In this document: positions 43,491-61,611 of the stretch, piece by piece
Numbering within the stretch: the stretch's first letter is position 1
Layout of the letters: each line of letters starts with the position of its first letter
Source: Obelidium mucronatum
Lineage: Eukaryota; Chytridiomycota; Chytridiomycetes; Chytridiales; Chytriomycetaceae
Reading direction: 5' to 3'
Length of the DNA stretch: 64,000 nucleotides
NCBI GenBank assembly: GCA_025765595.1
Contig: JAIVFH010000019.1
Span: 62,001 to 126,000, forward strand
Translations under genes and position numbers: made by a program
Notes under the pieces: generated by a model
Told to the model about the DNA's origin: nothing
Seen by the model: only the letters and a program-made list of their open reading frames with translations
Databases searched by the model: none

Positions 43491-44282
43491 TTGCTGTGTT
43501 TGCCCAAATTGATTTTTACAAGAAATGCAGGAGAGAACAAGCGGGAAATTCTATTCATCACAAGGAACAACGGGCAAGAATAAAAGTATTGGCTAAACCA
43601 ATGCTTCTGTTTCTCGATTTCAACGAATACACGAATCTCTATTCTTTCTCGCTCCATTATTCAGAAGATTGATTAAACTTTACTCATCGTCCAGCATTGA
43701 CTATCTTCTCTCTTGCAATATGCCTTTCTTTCTTTCCTTCTTTCTTTTTCTTTCTGTCCTTGTCTTTTTTGGAATTCGATGATGTCTTGGATTAATGTTC
43801 ACCTTATCTAACCCAACCAACCAACACTAACCAGTCAATCCCGCCCTTTTTTTTCTTTTAATTATTCAAGTCATTAATAAATACTTTTTATCGTTATCAT
43901 TGGTCGTGCAGTTTTTTATTGGGCCTGGAATTGGGTTCTTGACAATTGAACTCAAAAAAATAATTGCGAACGGAACCCAAAGAATACGTTTCAGGAACAA
44001 TAAAAATAGTGGAAATCTTGCTGTCATGGTCATGAACTTTTATTTCTCTAGAAAGGTAAGTCCCAACCCCTTCCCCTTCCTTCATTGAGAGTTTGCAAGT
44101 AAAAAAATGGCAGTTGAGAACCTGAATCGCCCATCGATTCCCTGCTACTTGATCCATCCATCTATTTCGCCAAACCAATTAACTCAACCTTTCATTCACA
44201 TACCTAAATCCCCTTTTTTTCTTTGTTGTGATAACAGCCTGCGCAAAATAGACATTCAATTGCAACAACAATTGGAGTTGAC
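43491..44282. promoter_or_regulatory. Divergent promoter region of the egghead-like gene and the first Pkc1 gene
   Basis: The 792 bp include pyrimidine-rich tracts (CTTTCTTTCCTTCTTTCTTT near 43730). A 60-codon open frame at 43900-44088 is not clearly coding, though an upstream kinase exon cannot be excluded. Confidence 0.45.
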
Positions 44283-44413
44283 ATGATACCCACAATGACA
44301 GACGACTCAACACTGCCTAGAATCAACAAAAACCAAAGAACGAGCATGTCAAGGTAAAAAAGAAAAACATGAATTCTTTAGGCGACACGTGTCTTTGATA
44401 ACACTCCAATTAC

Positions 44414-44449
<36 letters not shown>

Positions 44450-47400
44450 CAAGTTCAATGTCATCACTGTCACGATCCCTTCAGCCCAAGAAATCATCTG
44501 CATCCATCAGTCCAACGCTGACTGCCTCGTCAAACTCTAGTGCCGTCACCTTATTCGGTAAATACTCTTGTTTTTTTTTTGTTCTCAAAAATTCATCTCA
44601 CCACGAACACAAAAACAGACTACAAAAAGCACACTGGCACAAGCTCACTCGACAAACTCAACTACCGCCTCCACGAAATCAACCGCAAAATCCAAACAGA
44701 GCAAAAAGTAATCGAAGGCGCTGCTCGCTTATTGGACGCTACACGCGATGACGCGATTGCCACTGCGAATGTCCGGCCCACCCTAGCCGACAAGATGAGA
44801 GAAAGTTGGGCGAAAATCTCGGTTTTGGAAACTGCGAAACTGTGTCATGGAGAACTGGGTGAACAAATGAGCGACGTTGTTGTGCAACCAAGTGGTGTGT
44901 GTTCTCAACTTTTTTATTCCTAGTTTCTTTTTTGACCGCTAACGACAAATACAGATGTCATTCACTACAAGAAATCAAAAGGCCACCTCCAAATCAAAGT
45001 AATCGGAGTCTTCAACCTCGAAGGAACCCTCGACTCCAAAATCTGCACAATCTCTCTCGACGGAAGCCGCAAATTCACGTCACACCACATCCAGCCATGG
45101 GACGAAGTCTACGAATCGCAAGTCATTGCAAAAGAAGTGGAGATTTGCGTATACAGTTACCCTGAAGGATCTCTGATGGGGCTTGTCTGGTTTCAATTAG
45201 AGGACCTTGAACATGAGTTGTGGACACGTTATCCGAGGGGACAACCGGCTTCTGTGGATGATATGGAGGATATTTGGGTTGATATGGAACCGTTTGGTCA
45301 TGTTTTGCTGAAAGCGTCATTTGGTGAGGGGCACTCCCCCATTTATTTCCTCCCCAAAACGGAATCACTCACCTTCATTTCATCTCTTTTTTTACGCAGT
45401 GCCTGAAAAGACAACACACAAAAGGAGCCATAGCGAGCAAACTCTTTTTGACGAGGACACTCATGCCACCACCACCACCACCTCCACCACGACGGTGCCG
45501 GAATACTCCAAGAACGGCCACATTTTCGACGTTCGCACCTTCTCATCCAAACATCAATGTGCTGTATGCGATAAAACCTCCATCGCGGGTGCCGAATTCT
45601 ACAAATGCAAAGAATGCAGATTCGCATGTCACGTTCAATGTCTTTCGCATGTGTTGTCTCAGTGTTCAGGCGATGACGCAGCGATTGTAAGTAGTAAATA
45701 ATATAAAATTCGGGTCTAAGGGCTAAACAACAACAAAAACACCCAACAACAACAACAACAAAAACAACAACAACAAAAAGGAGGATCAACACATTATTCT
45801 CAAAGACCATTCTTCAAGTTTCCACAAGATCCCTCACATTTTCAAATCGAAAACTAGATTCGGTGGTGGTAAACGGTGGTGTTCTCACTGTGGCTATAAA
45901 TTGAAGCTTGGCGCGCGGATCCTTGAATGCACTGAATGCAAGAAATGTTGTCACACGAACTGTAAACCAATGATGCCGCATTTCTGTCAACTGGATCAGA
46001 AGGCTGTTATGGAGTGGAAAAGGGCGTTTGATAATTTGGAGCGGAAACGGCAGTCCGTGGCTTTTAGTACTATGGCGGTTGCTTTGGAAAGAGAGGAACG
46101 AATTGCTTCTGCCGCTGCCGCTGCTGCTGATCGTTGCCTCGATAGTACCACCCAGGAATCTATTTATTCTTCGGGAAGGTGCAGGTCGGCTCCAGTATCT
46201 CGACGGAATATCCAAACCATTGAGAATCGCCACCACCATGTCAAATCGAAAGGGCCGAGTTTGGATGACTATTTCTTGGTTTCTGTTTTGGGAAAAGGCC
46301 GTTTCGGAAAGGTTTGTTGTGTGTTGTTTCTGCGAATGTCTTTTTTTAAAAAAATTTCGCATATTACTCCCTTTTGTTTTCAAGGTTGTTTTGGTGGAAG
46401 ACAAGAGCACCAAGAAACTATACGCAATGAAGGCCCAAAAAAAAGAAGCCATCGTGAAAGACAAGAACATTGACGGTGTCCAACTTGAGCTCCAAATTCT
46501 GCAAATGGCGACACGTTCTCAACACCCCTTCCTCGTCAGTTTGCAATGCAGTTTCCAAACAGACTCTCAAGTCTACTTTGTGATGGAATACGTTAGCGGT
46601 GGGGACTTGATTAACGTGTTTGAAGTCATGAATGGACGGTTTACTCAGCAGCAAGCTGTTTTCTATGCTTGTGAAGTGTTGTTGGCTCTTGAGTATTTGC
46701 ATGGGAATGATATTGTTTATCGGTAAGTCATTTCGACCGAATCTCTGATCTATTTTTTTTAACTAACCGGGGTTTTTTTATTTCCGGGTGTACAGCGACT
46801 TGAAACTCGATAATATTCTTATGTGTGCTGACGGACACATTAAGCTTGCTGATTATGGAATCTGCAAAGGCAATATGGGATTCAATCAAACAACAAAAAC
46901 GTACTGCGGAACCGCGGAATACATGGCACCAGAAATTATACAAGGTGGTAGATATACTCGCGCTGTGGATTGGTGGGGTTTCGGTGTCCTCTTTTTTGCC
47001 ATGCTCACTGGAAAGGTAAAACGAAACCCTCTTTCTTTTGACCAAGCAAGGAGAAAAAAAAACAAAAAAAATAACTGATTCCTTTTGTCTTATTCTTAGT
47101 TTCCGTTCGGTGGAGCTTCTGAACTTGAGGTTTTGAAGGAAATTCTGTCACGTGGAAAACCGAAAGCGTATCCAAATACTTCGGGCCTCATTGAAAAGGT
47201 AATCGTTGGAATAGTTTCTTTGTTTTTTTTTGTTTTCAAAGCTTCATTCACTGATTGAAAAAAAACTCAATTCCCCCTTTTCTTTCTGTCAGTTGCTTGT
47301 GGCGGACCCGATGAGACGGCTGGGCAGTGGTCCAAACGACGCCTACGATATAAAAGCACACCCATACTTTACAGGACTTGATTGGAACAAGTTTTTGGAC

Positions 47401-47604
47401 AAGAGCATTACCCCACCATGGAAACCTACGATTGTAAGTTCTCGAGATGTTGTTCAGGGGGGGGGGCTTTTGTGCAGCTAACTCTCGTCATAGCGATCTG
47501 CCAAGGATGTATCGAATTTCGACAAACAATTTACAAACGAGCAAGTTATTTTGACACCCATTCCAGCCAGAAATCAACTCTTTGAAGGATTTGATTTTTG
47601 CTAA
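44283..47604 (+). CDS. Pkc1-like protein kinase C, copy 1
   Basis: A multi-exon gene of roughly 850-900 residues. Domains in order: a Ser-rich N-terminus, one HR1 coiled coil ([20 protein letters not shown]), a C2-like domain ([24 protein letters not shown]), two C1 zinc fingers (H...C..C...C..C...H..C pattern from [17 protein letters not shown] and from [19 protein letters not shown]), then the kinase: [15 protein letters not shown] with the ATP Lys, YRDLKLDN across an intron, [16 protein letters not shown] and the PKC tail [10 protein letters not shown]...FEGFDF. ADYG replaces DFG as in fungal Pkc1. These kinases act below Rho1 in cell-wall integrity signalling. Only one HR1 is visible, and the start codon is the best available guess. 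Confidence 0.88.
44413..44446. repeat. Poly-A run of about 33 bases in an intron of Pkc1 copy 1
   Basis: An uninterrupted A run just before the exon encoding [11 protein letters not shown] second low-complexity tract, (CAA)n, lies in a later intron of the same gene at 45725-45778. Both are prone to length error. Confidence 0.9.
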
Positions 47605-47976
47605 AAAGCCGCCTTTAAAACGCGAGGTGCACGGACATTTGGACATTTTCTTTCATTCCTTTGCTTTTCGATTTTATATTTACAGAACATAATAAAGTTC
47701 GTTATATTAGTGCCCTTTTATTTTGAAAAGCTTTGCATTTTTGTGATTGAACACGATTCGATGAACTTGGCTGTTGGACACATGAAAAAAAAACCCTGTA
47801 AACGATATTAATTCCCTTTTGTTTCCCACCCCTTGATTGCCTTTCCATTCAAGCTCAAAGAATACGAATTCAAGATCTAAATGGTAAAAAATGCTCTTTC
47901 GTTAAAGCGTATGCGCTATTGGTGACCAAGCGGACTCCTCTCATCTATAACCCATTGTTAACACCCCCTCATCAAG
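47605..47976. other. Intergenic region between Pkc1 copies 1 and 2
   Basis: It contains the AATAAAG signal of copy 1 and AT-rich DNA. A very short first exon of copy 2 may be here, but I cannot place it. Confidence 0.4.
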
Positions 47977-51377
<3,401 letters not shown>

Positions 51378-51667
51378 TCTTTGATTAAGAATAAAAACAT
51401 CGGACTGGTACATATTCTGCGTGCCTGCAATTTTTTCCCATTAACTTGCTCCAATCACAATACTTTCGTAATTATTCTTGAACAACGATGGTGCGTACGC
51501 TCGATGAGATCAGTGGCATAAGCAAAGGATCCTCTTTTTGAATAGCGGGAATGGAGGATTGACGTCTGCAGGATACCCTCGATCGATTCAAAGTCAACCA
51601 ACCCCGTGTTCCATTAATTGCTAACCCTGGCTTTCCCCCCTTCTGCCAGTCCAAAGACGCCAAAGCG

Positions 51668-55588
<3,921 letters not shown>

Positions 55589-55670
55589 GAAATTCTTTCA
55601 TTTGCATTTTGTGAGGTTGTGGGATTTGGGTGTCTATTTGTTCTTTTTTTTTGTTTGGGTTGATATAAAC

Positions 55671-57338
55671 ATGACAATTCTCAAGCTGGTTCGAAGAACG
55701 CGTCTCGTCAAAGTATCTTTGCTTGCCGTATTCTTGTGTGCCGCAACCTACCTGGTTACAACGAGATCGTATGATCAATCCGTGATGCGTCTGGACTCAG
55801 AGGGCGATTATTTCCTCCCCTCATCAAGTCCGCCTGCCCAATCGCTTTTGTGGACAGAAGAAATCACAAACTGGACGTCTCCATTCTTTGTTCCCGCAAA
55901 CACGACTCTTCCACCTCGAACCATCTTGCATCTGAATATACATCCGACATGTCCGCCACCACCCCGTGTTGCCCTGATTGCAATCTTCTCAATCCCTGCA
56001 TTTGAAAACAGCGCACGAAGAACATACCTTCGCAATCAATACAACCATCAAAACAACCTGCTACAAGCAATCGAAAACTCCGTCAGACCAGATTGACTTC
56101 GTTTATTTCTTTGGGAAGCCGTATTCCCCAGACGCGCAATACCAACTCTCACTCGAACAGCGGGAAAACCCACGCGATACCGTGATCATGACGGAACGCT
56201 ATGAAGATCGCGATGACGGGAAAATTCTGGACTGGTTCCGATACGCGCGACAGAAAATGTATCTTCCACATCCACAGTTGCAAGGCGAATGGTGTCCAAG
56301 ATATCAGTATATTGGGAAATCGGACGATGATACAGTCATTCATGTTGAGAGGTTGAGTCTTTTGCTCCGCAATGGTGTTGGTCCGGGATCGAATTATGTG
56401 GGGCGGCTGAGTTACCCCTTTATTAGAGGACAGCATATGACAGGAATGCTGTATCTCTTGACTCTTGATATCGTTAGAGTGGATCAATGATTCGCCGATA
56501 CCAGAAGGAAATAAAATTGGTGTTGAAGACGTGAAAGTGGGGGAATGGTTGTGGGATGCCAACTTGGAGGTGAATCTGGTGAATAAGGAGGTGGAGTTTC
56601 ATAATTTACCAAGTGGGCCGTATTTCCAACGAAGGATTGATGGGAATTCTGTGGTTGTTCATTATTGTAAACACATTGAACAGTTTTTTGAGTGTATGAA
56701 GGGATTGTATGAGTTGAGTGCTTTTCCTTCTTCTCTTGTTTTAGTTTTTGACATTAACCTAGCGTGTCTGTTTTTCTTCTTTTTATTTGTTGCCACGCAG
56801 CCCCAGTGAGCCTATTTTGACTGTCGACCACTACTTCATTCATCCCGAAATGATAAATTACAGAATCAAGTTCCAATTTGGTCTTAATGTAACAAATGAA
56901 ACACAAGAATACATCTTCGAGCAGATATATTTCAAATCTGAACACACACCCTTAAGTCTGGCAGAATACGACAACCTTATACTGGAGAATGCTATTGATT
57001 CGGCCCTCGAGACCCTTGGCCTCTTTGAATTAAATCTTCAAATACGGCAGCAAATAATCATGCAGTTGAGGGAGAGCTCTTACGATAAATGGCTTGTATA
57101 TGATGAACCGTTGCAGCTGATTGTAGGAGTTGTGGTGGAATCTCGGATGGAAAAGATGGGCATCCGGGAAGTTGACATAAAAACATATATAAGCGAACGG
57201 ATAAGAAGCTTGTTGGCATGGATTTTGCAGGATCCGGAACATGCAGTTAAACTGCTGGATTTTGTAATTTTGAGGGACTATACAATGGGGAGGGGATTAA
57301 TAGCTGGCTTCAATGTCAGTTCAGATCTAGGGGACTGA
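55671..57338 (+). pseudogene. GT31-like glycosyltransferase with helical C-terminal extension, copy 1 (frameshifted)
   Basis: A type II membrane start (VKVSLLAVFLCAATYLV) precedes PRVALIAIFS, RRTYLRNQY, DRDDGKILDWFRYAR, YIGKSDDDTVIH with the DDD metal motif, and GMLYLLTLDIV. This order fits the GT31 beta-1,3-glycosyltransferase family of the Golgi. Two single-base frame changes interrupt it: between NLLQAIEN and DQIDFVYFF (about 56080) and at DIV|EWIND (about 56475). After the VVVHYCKHIEQFFECM block come about 200 residues of mostly helical sequence with no family I recognise. Either a pseudogene or an intact gene hit by consensus errors. Confidence 0.75.
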
Positions 57339-57564
57339 AATATCCAAGAAACTATTGGCTGCAGTCGAAGGTGGCGGAACCGTCAGTGACGACTTTGTCG
57401 GACAAGTTGATTGCAAGTAAACTATGAGCTTGACTAATTTAGCGCGCCCTACCTTGAATTAAGGTTTCGCCAAAACTATTTCTTTGTGAAATTTTGTTGT
57501 TGGCCACAAGGAATATATTCTTGCTGGCAATTAAAAAAGCATTATTTCTAGACTAGGTTATTAT

Positions 57565-58409
57565 TTATTTGTCGTGTTTTGTAACTGCATCATTCAGCAA
57601 TTCCATTCTCTTTTCGTCCAGGGCAAGCTTACGCTCTTCCAATTCTAGCTCCTTTTTTCTCAATTGACGATCTTCGGCAGCTCCATCAAAACTTGATTTT
57701 AGAAAAGCGGCATGGGCAGCATTTGATTCCTTGAACATTTCTGCAAGAGAACTAATTGTCATGGCAACAAACCTCAGATCCGATTTTGGATGTGGAGAGC
57801 CGGTTGCAGAAGGAGGACTGGAAGTTTCGGAGTCGTTTTCTTCGTCTGAGTCGAAATCGTGTTTTTGTTTGAGACGCTTTGTTGCTGCATCATGGATTTT
57901 CGCTCCGTTTGTTTCACAAACATCCTCATCTGTAGCCATTTTGCGCTTCTTTTCTGCTTTTTCCTCCTCGGCTTCTTGCATCTAAATTCTTGGGTTTGTC
58001 AGCAATGAGTGATTGGATGTCCGAACAATCAACCAACCAAATCAATGAGGTCATTCAAAAGCTGCTCGCGCTCACGATACTCTTCGTCAGTTCCTGCAGC
58101 ACGCAAGGACTCCATATCGTCTTGTTTGAATTTCTTAATCAGATCGGTAAAACGACTCTGGCAATTCTTGGGTGAGGCCTTCTTGTTATCCTTGGTAACA
58201 GAGCAAACAGCATTTAATCTTGCTGCCACTTTATTCCAACGTTCGTAGGTTTGTCCATGAGGGGCTGCGTATGGCTGGACACGCACGACTACTTTGAGGA
58301 GAGCAATGTCTGTTCGAACATTGAAACGAAACGCAGGCTTGCGAGATTGCTTTTCTGAAGGATTCACTTCAGAAGGGTGATCTGCTGCAGAGGAAGCGTT
58401 GGAGGACAT
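57565..58409 (-). CDS. Myb/SANT-like DNA-binding protein
   Basis: Exons 58038-58409 and 57565-57981 give 262 residues. The first exon holds a three-helix Myb/SANT-like domain: TDIALLKVVVRVQPYAAPHG, YERWNKVAARLN, NCQSRFTDLIKKFKQDD, resembling domains found near fungal transposases and in fungal regulators. A Lys/Glu-rich nuclear-signal-like segment (EEKAEKKRKM), an acidic Ser/Asp stretch and a C-terminal coiled coil (RKKELELEERKLALDEKR) follow. It lies between two GT31 copies and reads opposite to them. DNA binding is inferred. Confidence 0.8.
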
Positions 58410-58456
58410 GGTTTGGCTTTGTTGTACGGAAGCTGTGAAAAAAAAAACTCTCAGAA

Positions 58457-59487
58457 ATGAGCATTCACTTGTCCAGAGTGATTTTTCCATCTACTAAACA
58501 GAAAGCGGCTGCTTTAGTTACTTTCTCAAACCCAGGCAAACGAAATGCACTCTCTCCTCAAATGATGACTGAGTTGGGATCTGTGCTGGACAAAGTATCC
58601 CACATGGCATCAACAGACACTGAACTTGTAGGCAGTCATTCTCACAGGCGACAATGGATCTTTTTGCTCCGGATTCGATTTGTCATCAAAACACAGTAGC
58701 AGCAGTACCAGCAGCGGAGAGAATACATTCTTCACGACAGCGTATGCCCTGCAAATGACCGCTCTCATGCACAAGAATATGCTTAAACTGCATCGAATGG
58801 ACCTTGTTTCTATTGCTGCCGTTGACGGATTTGCTCTTGGTGGTGGCTGTGAATTAATGGCCTGGTGTGATTTGCGAGTCATGTCCAAAGAAGCCAAGGC
58901 AGGGTAATGTTGCCCATTTTTGGTTGGTCTTATTCATAAATTGAAACCTTGAAACCATCAGATTCTTGCAAACGAAAATGGGTGTTGTTACTGGTTGGGG
59001 TGGGGCAACACGGTTGAGGACGATGGTCTCTCCGTCACACGCACTTCAATTGCTCTCATCGCCCAGAATCATGAATTCAAAAGAATGTTTTGAGTCCAAA
59101 CTGGCTACACATATCGGAGACGCGAATTCGGCAAGTTCAATGGATATTGTTGAACGAGACGTTTTCAATCGTGATTGGGTTGACGCGTATCCTTTGGCCA
59201 TCAGAAACATGAAGAAATTAACACAATGTGGCATTGCGGGTGATGGAATCGATTTGGAAAAGATGCTCGCAAATGAACAGCGCGTGTTTTGTGGGCTGTG
59301 GGGTGGGAAGGATAATATAGAAGCTGTGGCAAACTCGAAGATGAAGCAGCCCATAAAAAACATCCCTCTTATGACTATTGTGATTTTCTTTTTTTTGCGA
59401 TATTCGGGATATTTTGTTTTGGCACCCCCTTGTCACAGTTTCCTCGCCAAGCAGCCCCAAAGAGAATCTTATCGCGCAAAACTTTGA
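58457..59487 (+). CDS. Enoyl-CoA hydratase/isomerase family protein, ECHDC1-like, with one frameshift
   Basis: It begins MSIHLSRVIFPSTKQKAAAL and has the crotonase core: FSNPGKRNALSPQMM, VILTGDNGSFCSGFD, VDGFALGGGCELMAWCDLRV and KMGVVTGWGGATRL. The last motif resembles ethylmalonyl-CoA decarboxylase (ECHDC1), which removes a side product of fatty acid synthesis. One extra G at 58631-58632 (ELV|AVILTG) breaks the frame; without it the domain is perfect. The C-terminal part runs about 40 residues past the usual family end, so the true stop may be lost or spliced. Since this is a conserved single-copy enzyme, the frameshift is a candidate consensus error. Confidence 0.8.
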
Positions 59488-59510
59488 AACAGAAAAAAAC
59501 ACACTCTCCA

Positions 59511-61526
59511 ATGACACCCAGATTTCTGCGAATGTTTGCAGTTCGGCTTTGTGCCGTGGTTGCGCTATGTCTCGTGTCAATGCTCCTGATTCTACAAAGC
59601 AAAGTTTCTCCAGAATTACCCACAGAATCAGCCCCCAAGGCAGCGCCCCTGAAGACTCTCTTTAAAACAACATCCTTGTCAAGAAACGCCTTGGTAGCGG
59701 CTCCAGAATACTATCTTCTATCATTAAGCCCATCTCCAGAAAATGCACAATTAATGTCTGCAACGTTGAAAGTCGCGGTCGAGGGCTGCCCGACCGCCAA
59801 ACCTGCCTTGATTGGTATTTTAACTACCGCCGAAGTGGAGAATACATTCGAAGACAATATTTGCGAGAGCAATATCGCAAACAGAATGAGCAACTACCAG
59901 AAGACCAACAGATTGAAATAATGGTATACACGCGTATATGTTCATTAAACCAAAAAAAAAAAAAAAAGAATTCTGAACCCGTATTGAAGTTTCTGCTAGG
60001 TCGCGAACACAGTTACGAAAAAAGATTCCAAATCCAAACCGAACAAAGCCTCCATCCAACCGACACACTCATTACAAATCGAACCGAAAACGCGAATGAA
60101 GGCAAGATTCTTGATTGGTTCCAATACGCACGATCCGTCCTCTACACACGCCACCCAACCTCTCCAAACCAATACTGCAAACGGTACGCGTTTGTTGGAA
60201 AAGCGGAAGACGATGAAACAATCAATATCGCAGTGCTATCACGCGCCTTGTCGGCATTAACTCCTTCGCAAGCAAATTTCGTGGGATACCCTGTGGCAGT
60301 GGAAGAATCTCTCAAACTGCACAATAAGAACTTGATCAAAATGCACGGGATGTTGTATTTTATCAATGCCGAGATGGTGGAATGGATTAACTTTAGTGAC
60401 ATCCCAGAGACGTATTTGGTTGGCCCTGAATCACATCAAGTTTCCAAATGGCTTGCGAAAAGCGGGTTGCGTATTGAAACAGTGAACTGGCGGACAAAGT
60501 ATCACGAAACCACACACGTCATCAGCTTTGAAAACCAACCAATCAGTAAAGAAACGATTGTCGTGCATCCATGTAAAACAAATGTCTTTTTTCGATGCAT
60601 GGAATACATGTTTGATCGTGTTTCGATTGATCATGAATACGTGACCAGCATGGAGACTGCGGCTTCTCATTTGGAGAGGTTGTCGTTGACGTTTCCGGCG
60701 TCGGTGGTGCATCAATCGTGGCTCTACATGAGGGAATTGATGAAACTACGGGATCCAGTTGCTCCAACTCTTTCTGTACCTGAATTTGAGTACGCGTTGC
60801 TTCATTATACTTTGATTCTGCATTTAAGCCAGGAGCTTACGTGTTCATTGAGTGATGCCACGATTAGCACCTTGATTCTCCATATACTCAATTTAAATCG
60901 AATTGGTAGGCGGCGGTAAACAGCGGGAATTTCTGAAACCGACGCGGGAGGCGACTGATTTGTTTTTGGTTTCTTCGATTGTGGATGCGAGGATGATGCA
61001 TAAAGGGTTGAGTGGGGCTGATGTGTCTGTTGAAAAAATGGTGGAGATTTTGGAGGGTTTCATGTTGCTGAAGGGCGATGATGATGGGAAAGAGAGTTTG
61101 AATAAGGGAGCTGGAGCTACTGGCTGCTTACTGCTTGGGGATGAAGTTGTATCTTTCTTTGAATTCGTCGACTGGGGTTTTGGATGATGCTGCGATTGAC
61201 TTGTTTTTAGTCAGCCATGCAGTGATCCATGGGGCAATTAGACTCGGGATTAGCCATGAGTTTGAACGTTCAGATGTTGTAAAGAAATTTGCGACAGGTC
61301 TTGTTGAACTGTTGGGACGCAATGACGGACAGGAAATTCATGAATCAGTTTGTGGATTTAGTTTTGAAGGAGAGAGGAGTAGCGTTTGAGACAAACAAGA
61401 GCGAATTGTTTGATGGTGTGAAGAAAGCTATTGTAGATGTGATTGAGGGAGACAGGAAGGTGTTGGAGGTTGGGGAGTTGGATCAAATCGTCAAGACTCG
61501 GTTTGAAGCTGACAATAGCACATTAT
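59511..61526 (+). pseudogene. GT31-like glycosyltransferase with helical C-terminal extension, copy 2 (frameshifted)
   Basis: The membrane anchor is VRLCAVVALCLVSMLLIL. Catalytic blocks are PALIGILTT, RRQYLREQYRKQ (frame broken just before it near 59848, one base missing), NEGKILDWFQYAR, FVGKAEDDETIN (EDD in place of DDD) and GMLYFINAEMVEWINFS. A 58-nt phase-1 intron ending at 60909 joins LTCSLS to GGKQREFL. The long C-terminal region repeats a helical theme, e.g. ATDLFLVSSIVDAR, AIDLFLVSHAVIHGA and FMNQFVDLVLKERG. Two more frame breaks lie near 61150 and 61315. Three lesions and the altered metal motif suggest loss of function. Confidence 0.75.
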
Positions 61527-61611
61527 AATATGAATAATATTTGCATTTATAAACCTTTTTTAAATTATATTTTAAGATGCATATATCAGAGATTTCCAAT
61601 TAGAATTGTCC

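Noticed and set aside
43057..43512. Several overlapping open frames on both strands
   Set aside because: High GC removes stops from all frames here; only the frame that splices into the glycosyltransferase is supported.
43900..44088. Open frame upstream of Pkc1 copy 1 as an extra HR1 exon
   Set aside because: Its sequence lacks the heptad pattern of HR1 coiled coils seen in the other copies.
60855..60909. Apparent frameshift after LTCSLS in GT31 copy 2
   Set aside because: A phase-1 intron fits, and copy 3 has a matching phase-1 splice, so I do not count it among the lesions.
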